A DNA stretch of 64,000 nt from UBA4416 sp963422675 (lineage in GTDB: Bacteria; Bacteroidota; Bacteroidia; B-17B0; Aurantibacillaceae): positions 62,001 through 126,000 of the forward strand of contig CAXVYS010000008.1 in NCBI GenBank assembly GCA_963422675.2. The letters run 5' to 3'. How positions within the stretch are numbered: position 1 is the first letter of the stretch; each line of letters begins with the position of its first letter. The position numbers were made by a program, and so were the translations under genes. The notes under the pieces are model-generated. The model saw nothing but the letters and a program-made list of their open reading frames with translations, made no database searches and was not told the origin of the DNA. Shown one piece after another: positions 25,882-32,816 of this stretch.

Positions 25882-26219
25882 CGAAAAAACATAAAGGAAA
25901 TACCCTTCCTGAAATCTTAATTGCGATTGTGATCATCACCTTTACGTCTGCCATTGGTGTAACCATTTATTTAAACATACAACAAAATACGCAACCGTTT
26001 ATTAAGCTAAAAGCCGCTGAACTGGCACATAAGTACCTGATGGAAAGCGAAGAAAGCAATGACCTATTTGATAAAGATTATAAAGAAGAGGAATTTATCA
26101 TTAAAAAAAAGGTAACCCGTGTGAGTAATTTTCCGGACTGTATACAAATAACTGTTTCAGTTTCGAATAAACAAGAAAAAAAAATAAGCGAATTACAAAA
26201 GATCCTGTATGCCAATTAA
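25872..26219 (+). CDS. GspI-like minor pseudopilin
   Basis: 115 residues. Prepilin motif KKHKG-NTLPEILIAIVIITFTSAIG: cleavage after G9, Glu at +5 (E14), hydrophobic helix; unusually Asn replaces the methylated Phe at +1 and Pro is at +4. Small globular part after the helix. Overlaps both neighbours by about 10 bases, so translationally coupled. Together with the GspK- and GspJ-like proteins it would form the initiating tip complex of a pseudopilus. Confidence 0.75.
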   Translation: MVLTKKHKGNTLPEILIAIVIITFTSAIGVTIYLNIQQNTQPFIKLKAAELAHKYLMESEESNDLFDKDYKEEEFIIKKKVTRVSNFPDCIQITVSVSNKQEKKISELQKILYAN

Positions 26220-26724
26220 ACACCCTTTAAAAGCGTTCACCGTTATTGAACTCCTGATTAGCATGACACTGACAGGTATTTTGGTGGCTTTTAGTTTTAT
26301 GGGATTTAACCAGTTACAAAAATTATTTACAGATTACAACCAACAAACTTCTTTTATTTCAGAGATGAACCAGTTAAACACTGCCTTGTTTCACTTAACT
26401 CACAAATGCTCGGAGGTGCAAAAACAAGACGATAAAACACTTGTGTTTAAATCAGATTCCGGCAGCACCCGGTTTATTTTAAATGAAGAAACCATTCTTA
26501 TCCAATTTACTTCGCATACCGATACTTTTCATTTTGAACCTAAGAATGAAACGTTTAAATTTTTAACGGTGAGTGATCAGCTTCCTTCAAAACTAATTAA
26601 ACAATTTGACTGTGATGTTTTTTTTAAGAATCAAAAATTTCATGTATCTTTTCAAAAGCAATACGCTGCCGAACCTATTTTAAAATCAACATTGGAATTA
26701 CTACCACCGGATGAGCTCAATTGA
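26209..26724 (+). CDS. GspJ-like minor pseudopilin
   Basis: 171 residues. PLKA-FTVIELLISMTLTGILVAFSF is a classic type IV pilin N-terminus with Phe+1 and Glu+5 (E14), but Ala rather than Gly at -1. The rest is a beta-rich domain (FISEMNQLNTALFHLTHKCSEVQKQDDKTLVF). Overlaps the downstream gspF by 14 bases. Confidence 0.75.
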   Translation: MPIKHPLKAFTVIELLISMTLTGILVAFSFMGFNQLQKLFTDYNQQTSFISEMNQLNTALFHLTHKCSEVQKQDDKTLVFKSDSGSTRFILNEETILIQFTSHTDTFHFEPKNETFKFLTVSDQLPSKLIKQFDCDVFFKNQKFHVSFQKQYAAEPILKSTLELLPPDELN

Positions 26725-27880
26725 CCTATCGAAATACCAAACCAAACCTGACAAAAAGGTAACTGCCAATGAGCCACAGGTATCGTTAGCCGATAAAATG
26801 TCGAGCACTTTAAACAAGGATATTAAATTGTTTGAAAAGAAATTCGGTGCCAAACAAAAGGAAGCTTTTTATTCTGAGCTGGGTTTATTACTCTCGTCGG
26901 GCATTGATATAAAAACGGCTTTGGAAATTATTGAAGATCAGTTAAAAGTAAAAAAGCATAAACAGATTCTTGAAACTATTAAAGATGATATTATTTCAGG
27001 TCAATCGGTTTGGGAATCCATTCAAAAACATCCTTCCACTTTTTCCAATTACGAATACCAAAGTATTAAAATAGGGGAAGAATCAGGTAAACTTCCAGAG
27101 GTGCTCACAGAACTTGGTAAATTTTATACCAGTTCTATAAAATTACGACGACAAATTATAGGTACCCTCACCTACCCTGTGGTTGTATTAGTGATGAGTG
27201 TGCTTATTGTTCAATTTATGCTTTCGTTTGTAGTGCCTATGTTCAGTGATATTTTTAAACATACCGGAACCGAATTACCCTGGGTAACACAGGTTTTAAT
27301 AAAGGCGAGTAATCATGCTGGTTTTATTTTTTATTGTTTAGCCGCTTTAGTGGGCTTAGGATTCCTGGTAGTGAAAACGCAGCAACATAAAAACTGGTTT
27401 AGAAAATATACGGCTCATTTCTTTTTAAAGATCCCGATTATTAATGAGCTGATTAGGAAAATATATTTAGCACGTTTTTGCCAGTCGATGCGACTATTAC
27501 TGGGCTCACGCGTCTTATTGATTGATGCATTAGACCTTGTAAAAAACATGATTGGCTACTACCCTATTGAGCACGCGTTGGATTCCGTTAAAAGAGATGT
27601 CTATGCAGGGAAGCTGCTACACGAAAGCTTAGGAGAGCACCCGATCTTTCCCAAAAAACTGGTATCATTAATTAAAGTATCGGAAGAAGTCAATGCTCCT
27701 GAATTAATTTTTGACAAACTCAACAAACAATACTCCGAAGAAATAGAACACCAGCAAGCCATTATTGGTAAAGTAATAGAGCCTCTATTTTTAGTAATCC
27801 TTGGAGGGCTTGTCGGCTTTATTTTAATTGCAATGTACACCCCGCTGTTTCAAATGAGTTCGGGATTGGAGGGGATGTAA
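26711..27880 (+). CDS. gspF: Type II secretion / type IV pilus inner-membrane platform protein GspF
   Basis: 389 residues with two T2SSF domains: residues ~65-190 (AFYSELGLLLSSGIDIKTALEIIED ... SIQKHPSTFSNYEYQSIKIGEESGKLPEVL) and ~270-375 (FCQSMRLLLGSRVLLIDALDLVKNM ... HPIFPKKLVSLIKVSEEVNAPELIF). Membrane helices lie near 155-185, 200-220 and 355-380. GspF couples the GspE ATPase to pseudopilus assembly. Only platform gene in the window; its partner ATPase, secretin and major pseudopilin are 30 kb away on the opposite strand. Last gene of the left operon. Confidence 0.93.
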   Translation: MSSIDLSKYQTKPDKKVTANEPQVSLADKMSSTLNKDIKLFEKKFGAKQKEAFYSELGLLLSSGIDIKTALEIIEDQLKVKKHKQILETIKDDIISGQSVWESIQKHPSTFSNYEYQSIKIGEESGKLPEVLTELGKFYTSSIKLRRQIIGTLTYPVVVLVMSVLIVQFMLSFVVPMFSDIFKHTGTELPWVTQVLIKASNHAGFIFYCLAALVGLGFLVVKTQQHKNWFRKYTAHFFLKIPIINELIRKIYLARFCQSMRLLLGSRVLLIDALDLVKNMIGYYPIEHALDSVKRDVYAGKLLHESLGEHPIFPKKLVSLIKVSEEVNAPELIFDKLNKQYSEEIEHQQAIIGKVIEPLFLVILGGLVGFILIAMYTPLFQMSSGLEGM

Positions 27881-27884
27881 GATT

Positions 27885-28391
27885 ATGCGAATTACCAAGC
27901 ACACCAAATACCTTACTAACGATGATTTTTTTGAACTCTTTAAAAAACTCATTAAAGATACTTCGAAGGGAATACGTGTAAAAAAGGATGGCAAACGGAT
28001 CAGGGCATCCACCATTGATACCTATACTTATATTCTTAAATTGATGGAGGACTTTGTAAAAGACACTCAATTTGAATTGAGAATTTATATTGTAACCAGC
28101 CTAACAGCTAAAGAAAAGGAACAAGCTAAAAAATACAATAAAAAATTCTTTACCGTATTCACGGACTATCTATACCATCAAAAAGATTTTTTTGATAACT
28201 ATGTAGGCCTTGTGATTAAAGGTTTGCGTACATTTTACAATTATTTAAATACGGAGCTTAACATTATAGTAGGCGATTATCATAAAAGCTTTTACGTATA
28301 CACAGAAGAAGTAGCTATTGTCGTATTAAGCCCCGAACAACTCAATTATTTAATTTACGATAAAGAGTTGAACGGATTATTACCAGCTTAG
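27885..28391 (+). pseudogene. Tyrosine recombinase, N-terminal (SAM-like) fragment
   Basis: 168 codons starting four bases after gspF. Content matches the N-terminal DNA-binding half of Bacteroidota tyrosine recombinases: RASTIDTYTYILKLMEDFVKD ... KKFFTVFTDYLYHQKDFFDNYVGLVIKGLRTFYNYLN ... VVLSPEQLNYLIYDKEL. In complete enzymes the last motif leads straight into the catalytic domain; here a stop follows at once, so the catalytic Arg/His/Tyr residues are lost. A truncated remnant, unable to recombine by itself. Confidence 0.75.
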
Positions 28392-28410
28392 GTATATAAC
28401 TTATACCTAA
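28388..28410. repeat. Inverted repeat resembling a tyrosine-recombinase core site
   Basis: Perfect 9-bp arms TTAGGTATA (28388-28396) and TATACCTAA (28402-28410) with a five-base centre, overlapping the stop codon of the truncated recombinase. No T tract, so not a terminator. The layout (two 9-bp arms, short centre) resembles core sites of tyrosine recombinases, whose usual centres are 6-8 bp. Confidence 0.4.
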
Positions 28411-28482
28411 ACTCTTAAAGTGATTATCTATAAGTTTTATTACTTGTTTTTGCCAGTCCATTTGTATCATAAATTTATAAAA

Positions 28483-28995
28483 TTATTTTAAAGGGTGCCA
28501 CATATTGATTTTCTCTAATTGCTCATTAATGTCGGTTCGCTTGTATTGCTCTGTACTGCTTGGCCATTTATGACCAGCAAAGAGCTGTACATCTTCTATA
28601 CCTTCTTTTGATATGTTGAGTTTATTAGCGATTACGCTTTGCCTTATGGTAGTTGGGTTGAGGTTACGCTCAGGGTATAAATGTTTTAAGGGCTCAATCA
28701 TGCTGTGGATACCATCTACCGTTTCAGGTACACCACGTTGGGTTATTAAGAGGCTGTTTGTTGCTGACCTCAACAAATTTTTTCGTGAGGTGCTGATATA
28801 GTCCAGCATTAATTTAATTTGACTTGGTTTTAAACTAAGCGTTCTGGCAGCAAATTTCGGGCTGCCTTTGATATAAATCGTACCTGCATCCAAATCCATA
28901 TCACTCAGCTTCAATCTGCAAAGCTCTGAGCAAGCTAAAGCTTGGTAAATAAGCAATGAAATAACAGCTTTATTTCTTAAGTTACTTTGGAACAA
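28483..28995 (-). pseudogene. Tyrosine recombinase, C-terminal catalytic fragment
   Basis: 170 codons (TTG start at 28995 is nominal; the frame stays open about 50 bases further upstream). NLRNKAVISLLIYQALACSELCRLKLSDMDLDAG is the start of the catalytic domain, with Ala where the first catalytic Arg (GLRxSEL) is expected; NPTTIRQSVIANKLN has the second Arg; LFAGHKWPSSTEQYKR holds the late His and the Tyr nucleophile. The N-terminal DNA-binding half is absent. Opposite orientation to the fragment at 27885 and a different recombinase type (the xRxSVI...AGHxxxSSTExY group). Confidence 0.7.
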
Positions 28996-29249
28996 TTTTT
29001 TGAAGGCATTGATATTCCTAAAGTTAAAAAGAAGAAAAAATAATTGATCAATAACTGATACTTATATTTATTACATGTTGAAATACTTTGCATAAGCCAA
29101 AACGGAAAAGCGTGGTTCTCGTTTTAGTTTGTTCTTTAAATCTAATTTCGTAATTTTATTAATTATTGGTTTAAAGCAAAAAAAGCCTTTTTAAATGGCT
29201 TACAGCTAGATTTATGCTAATAAATCATAATAGTATTTTAATCTTAAAT

Positions 29250-29705
29250 ATGAAAAAAACAAAAAACCTAATTCTTTTACTTTTATTTATTTGTTGGGTA
29301 ATAAGTAACCTAATAATTTCCTGCAAAACAAATAAAAATACTAATAGAAAAAAATACTTAGAAGGTTTATATCGCACCGAAAAAATACCTTCTGATACTG
29401 GTGGATATTATAGAAATTATTTAGAGTTTAAAAATGATGGCACTGTAATTAGTATGGCATGTGCTTTAGAATGCGATTCGGTAACTAAACTAATAACTAA
29501 GAATTATGCAGAAATTGGCAAGTATATTATTATAAAAAATGACTCCATAAAATTCACATTCATTAATAATCGCATAAATCAAAACGAATATAAATCTACT
29601 TACCGAGGTATACGAATTAATAATAAATTAACATTTGTCTCTACTATTCAATATAAAGGTGGCAAACCATATCAATTGCCTTCGACCTATCTGCATTGCC
29701 AATAA
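29250..29705 (+). CDS. Lipoprotein, lipocalin-like, unknown role
   Basis: 151 residues from MKKTKNLILLLLFICWVISNLIISC; the upstream in-frame start at 29214 would place 12 residues ahead of this signal and is less likely. LIISC is a lipobox, so the mature protein is lipid-anchored at Cys. The rest (YLEGLYRTEKIPSDTGGYYRNYLEFKNDGTVISMACAL ... IGKYIIIKNDSIKFTF) reads like a small beta-barrel similar to lipocalin-like lipoproteins. Convergent with the TPR gene (ends adjoin). Located in the scarred patch between the two secretion operons. Confidence 0.65.
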   Translation: MKKTKNLILLLLFICWVISNLIISCKTNKNTNRKKYLEGLYRTEKIPSDTGGYYRNYLEFKNDGTVISMACALECDSVTKLITKNYAEIGKYIIIKNDSIKFTFINNRINQNEYKSTYRGIRINNKLTFVSTIQYKGGKPYQLPSTYLHCQ

Positions 29706-30536
29706 TCATTTGCAATGAATTTCATAATACTTTGTTAACTCCTTATTATTATAATTCATTTTAAACAAAAGTTCATTAAGATATAAACATCCTTTTTCAG
29801 CGTTACCAACTTCAAAGTAGCAATTACTTAGATATGACCATAGTTTTGTTTTATTATAATAATTATTGTCTCTTAATAATTCAAAGTCTTTTAAGGCCTC
29901 TTTATATTGTTTCTTTTCACGTAAACACATGCCTCTTCCAAAGTAAGCATCCCAGTATTGACCATCTTGCAAAATGGTTTTTGTGAATTCAGCTATGGCT
30001 TCGTTTTCTTTACCTTGTTCTTTATATAAAACCCCCATGCAATAATGAGCGTCTTTATATAAACTGTCTATTAATAAAACTTTTTTGTAATCTTTAAAAG
30101 CGAGTTCAACGCTATCCATTTGAGCATATAGATATCCACGGTTAAAATAAGGATCAGGTGTGTTTGAGTCTAATTCAATAGCTTTAGCAAAATCAATAAG
30201 TGCTCTTTTAGGCTTACCCAGCGAAACATATACGTTTGCTCTGCCATGATATGCAGCAGCGTGTATGGGACTTAAAAGAATTACAGTGCTAAAATCTTTT
30301 AATGATTGATCTAATTCATTTAATATAAAACTACAAATACCTCTATGGTATAAGGCCTCTATATTTTCAGAATTCAATTTAAGAGCTTCTGAAAATTCAG
30401 CAATAGCACCTTTATAATCTCGCTGACTTTCTTTTTCTCCTCCTTTTAAAAGACATTGATTACTAGGACTAAGATTTTGACCAAATATCTCAAAGAAATT
30501 CAAGAATAGAAAAAGTAACATATATCTAATTCTCAT
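29706..30536 (-). CDS. Secreted tetratricopeptide-repeat protein
   Basis: 276 residues: signal peptide MRIRYMLLFLFLNFFEIFGQN, then about seven TPR units of 34 residues (GAIAEFSEALKLNSENIEALYHRGICSF, SLKDFSTVILLSPIHAAAYHGRANVYVSLGKPKRALIDFAKAIELD, and further). TPR scaffolds bind other proteins. Its start overlaps the stop of the upstream truncated ORF by four bases (ATGA), indicating they were one operon. A role as partner or immunity protein of that upstream product is possible but not shown. Confidence 0.8.
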   Translation of the reverse strand: MRIRYMLLFLFLNFFEIFGQNLSPSNQCLLKGGEKESQRDYKGAIAEFSEALKLNSENIEALYHRGICSFILNELDQSLKDFSTVILLSPIHAAAYHGRANVYVSLGKPKRALIDFAKAIELDSNTPDPYFNRGYLYAQMDSVELAFKDYKKVLLIDSLYKDAHYCMGVLYKEQGKENEAIAEFTKTILQDGQYWDAYFGRGMCLREKKQYKEALKDFELLRDNNYYNKTKLWSYLSNCYFEVGNAEKGCLYLNELLFKMNYNNKELTKYYEIHCK

Positions 30537-31207
30537 CGTAAACTTCCTCCACCGTTTGTACTACCAGTATTTACTGGGCCATGTTGTTTTTCATATAAAT
30601 CTTTAATTTGTGTCCCGTCATTTATGTCATTTGTTGAGGATGCGTCATTATTTCTCTTTTGTATATTCCTAGCAGATTCCTTAGCACTTTCCATAGCAGT
30701 CTTTCTGCCAATAGTAATTCCGAGAAATTTGGTTTCTTTTTTCACAAAAACACGCTCGTCATTAAATTGTAAATTAACATTATATACGGAGGTTCCATTT
30801 GGATTTTGAGGATTCACCCTTATCCTAGCTGATTGAACACCTCTTGGTATTGATGCAGTACCCTGTCCTGATACTGGCCCTGTACTAACTATATTATTAC
30901 CATTACTAGCATTATCTATTGTTAAAGCATCTGGCTCAACCCGCATATTATAAGTAACGGCAACTTGTGCAGTAGTATTACCAATATTAACAGTTTGATC
31001 TAGACTACCATTAATAGTTGGATTACTTAAAGGAACTGAGGTCGAAGAAATAATAGATTTCTCACGTGTATATTCACTGGTAATTAATTGAATTTTTGGA
31101 ATTTCAACATTTCTAAATATTCGAATACCCCCACTTTTTTCATTACTATCTCCAGTAATGATGGTTTTTTCTTTAACAAATATAACAATTATAGTAGTAA
31201 TATAAAA
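30533..31207 (-). pseudogene. 5'-truncated ORF, possible orphan RHS C-terminal tip
   Basis: The frame is open from a TAG at 31208-31210 to the stop at 30533, 224 sense codons, but the first usable start codon is only at 30946 (giving 137 residues). The 87 codons before it read as ordinary protein (GDSNEKSGGIRIFRNVEIPKI, then LSNPTINGSLDQTVNIGNTTAQVAVTYNMRVEP), so the 5' end seems to be missing. Content: beta-rich first half, then polar helix-forming sequence (KTAMESAKESARNIQKRNN) and a Gly/Ser tail. No known domain. Its place beside an RHS gene fits a displaced RHS C-terminal cassette; this is inference. Confidence 0.5.
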
Positions 31208-31275
31208 CTACTAGTATTATATGTCAGTAATTATACTAAAGCAATCTCCGATTTTTGTTGATAGCCTTTAAAACC

Positions 31276-31497
31276 ATGGAGATTGACACAAGTACGCATT
31301 TAAAAAAACTGGGTAAGAATATTGCCTTAATGCGTGAAAAGAAAAAGATAACTCAATATAAACTTGCTAAAGAAATTCTAACCGACCAATCGAATTTAGC
31401 AAGAATAGAGGACGGAAAAGTTAACCCAACGGTTAAAACTCTGATAAAAATAAGTACCGTTCTAAAATGTAAAGTGAAGGATTTTTTCGATTTCTAA
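31276..31497 (+). CDS. XRE-family helix-turn-helix regulator
   Basis: 73 residues from the ATG at 31276 (an in-frame TTG at 31255 would add seven). Whole protein is one HTH_XRE domain: LKKLGKNIALMREKKKITQYKLAKEILTDQSNLARIEDGKVNPTVKTLIKISTVLKCKVKDFFDF. Two bases before the HEPN-motif gene, same strand, so it probably regulates this two-gene unit, in the manner of toxin-antitoxin or phage-defence controllers. Confidence 0.88.
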   Translation: MEIDTSTHLKKLGKNIALMREKKKITQYKLAKEILTDQSNLARIEDGKVNPTVKTLIKISTVLKCKVKDFFDF

Positions 31498-31499
31498 AT

Positions 31500-32177
31500 A
31501 TGACAAATAAAAAAAAATTAGCAACACATATAAACGATTATGACTACCTAGTACAGCAATTAAATTTATTGATTGGATTTATTGATGTATCAGATGAGCA
31601 AGTCTATCAACAAATAAAATCCCACGACCGTTTTAGTATAGGCATAACTATAGAAGAATTATACCAAAAGAACTATAAAAACTACTCGTCACATATCTTA
31701 ACTTCCGCTTTTATTCTTGGATTCACCCATTTTGAAGATTTTATTACAAAGCAAATTATAAGATATCTAACTGACCATCCTTTTAAGAATAATCTCAAAG
31801 CCACATTTAAAACAATCTGCGATAAAGGAGACTCTTTGGTCTTACACTTAGCCATAGAACAGGCAAGAAAGTTAACTTTTGCCGAAAAAATAAGCTTGAT
31901 TGAAAAGAACATAATAGGAGTAAGTCCAAAACTTATAACAGAACTTAGATTTGCAAATGATTTAAGGAACTGCTTAATGCATAACAATGGCGTTGCTGAT
32001 GACAGAATAAAGGGGAAATACAAAGTAGGTGAAAAGATTGCATTGGTTTCTGGTGAAATACATGGTTTTGGATTAAGCGTAAGGCAACTAGCAAAGGAGC
32101 TTTGGGAAATAGTCAATGCCCCAACGCACAAATTGAGTCAACAGAAGAAACCAATTAAATCAAAAACAGTAATTTAG
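31500..32177 (+). CDS. HEPN-like protein with Rx4H motif, paired with the XRE regulator
   Basis: 225 residues, mostly helical, no membrane segment. LRFANDLRNCLMHNNGVADD contains R156-x4-H161, the pattern of the HEPN ribonuclease active site, in the right context (helix ending NDLRN-LMHN). The earlier HILTSAFILGFTHFEDFITKQIIRYL resembles the first helix of MAE_28990/RiboL-PSP-type HEPN proteins. Such proteins often cleave RNA in toxin-antitoxin or anti-phage systems; here the partner would be the XRE protein. Toxicity is inferred, not shown. Ends with a short basic tail (SQQKKPIKSK). Confidence 0.6.
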   Translation: MTNKKKLATHINDYDYLVQQLNLLIGFIDVSDEQVYQQIKSHDRFSIGITIEELYQKNYKNYSSHILTSAFILGFTHFEDFITKQIIRYLTDHPFKNNLKATFKTICDKGDSLVLHLAIEQARKLTFAEKISLIEKNIIGVSPKLITELRFANDLRNCLMHNNGVADDRIKGKYKVGEKIALVSGEIHGFGLSVRQLAKELWEIVNAPTHKLSQQKKPIKSKTVI

Positions 32178-32178
32178 T

Positions 32179-32292
32179 ATGCTTTGGTATTATAAATTAG
32201 TTGATGCCTTTGAAATGGATTTAGTAGAGGTGATTAAACAGTTGGGGTACAAACCCAAAAATAAAAGGGAGACTTTACACTCCCTTGTTTAA
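32179..32292 (+). pseudogene. Possible remnant of a mobile-element (CHC2-type) primase
   Basis: 37 codons: MLWYYKLVDAFEMDLVEVIKQLGYKPKNKRETLHSLV. The part EMDLVEVIKQLGYKPKNKR resembles the first 20 residues of CHC2 zinc-finger primases carried by Bacteroidota mobile elements (IDLVDYLxxLGYxPxKIR); the zinc finger that should follow is missing. Short, so the match may be chance. Confidence 0.3.
32265..32292 (+). terminator. Weak terminator after the HEPN gene
   Basis: AAGGGAG (32265-32271) pairs with CTCCCTT (32280-32286), loop of eight bases, followed by TGTTTAATT. Short T tract, so weak. Confidence 0.45.
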
Positions 32293-32348
32293 TTATAAAA
32301 CATAGTTAGCTGACAATATAGTAAGTGACCTGTGACCATCCCTTGACC

Positions 32349-32816
32349 TTATTTTAAAGCGTCATAAGGTACTGCCCAGTTTACTTTTGAACAATAAATT
32401 TCCGTACTGTCATTTACCAATGTCATTCTAAAGTAATATTCTCCTTCGTTTCTACCTCCTGGAATTTTACCAATACTTTTTATCAGGTAGGTGCCCTTAA
32501 ACAAATTGTTGGGAGATTCAATTGTAAAATAAACTTTGCCATCCTTTTTAGAAAAGGACCATTTCCCAAATTCTTTATCTGTGCGCCTATCCGATATTTC
32601 TATTATTGGTAATCTACACGAATGGTCCTTATTTATATCTAAACCATTAGAAAGAAATGCCCTCTTGACATCTTCATTATGAATATACATTTCATCCACA
32701 ACCCAAAAACCTGTCAAATCTTTCTCTACCTGTTCAGTACAAGAGAAAAAACTAAAACCAATAAATATGGCTACTAGTATCACATATATGCTTATCTGAT
32801 GTTTATTTTCTTTCAT
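32349..32816 (-). CDS. Lipoprotein directly behind the RHS gene (candidate immunity or accessory protein)
   Basis: 155 residues. Signal IYVILVAIFIGFSFFSC ends in a lipobox, so lipid-anchored. The remainder (DLTGFWVVDEMYIHNED ... KEFGKWSFSKKDGKVYFTIESPNNLFKGTYLIKS) looks like a small lipocalin-like beta-barrel. Its ATG overlaps the RHS stop codon (ATGA, 32813-32816), so the two are translated as a pair. Genes in this place behind RHS loci often encode immunity to the RHS tip; a membrane-anchored barrel would fit a periplasmic target. No direct homologue recognised. Last gene of the 28-kb operon. Confidence 0.6.
   Translation of the reverse strand: MKENKHQISIYVILVAIFIGFSFFSCTEQVEKDLTGFWVVDEMYIHNEDVKRAFLSNGLDINKDHSCRLPIIEISDRRTDKEFGKWSFSKKDGKVYFTIESPNNLFKGTYLIKSIGKIPGGRNEGEYYFRMTLVNDSTEIYCSKVNWAVPYDALK

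Noticed and set aside
28388..28410. Terminator of the truncated recombinase
   Set aside because: The hairpin is AT-rich and lacks a following T tract.
30533..30946. Calling the 137-residue ORF a complete gene
   Set aside because: The frame upstream of its ATG continues as protein-like sequence for 87 codons, so a truncated 5' end is more likely.
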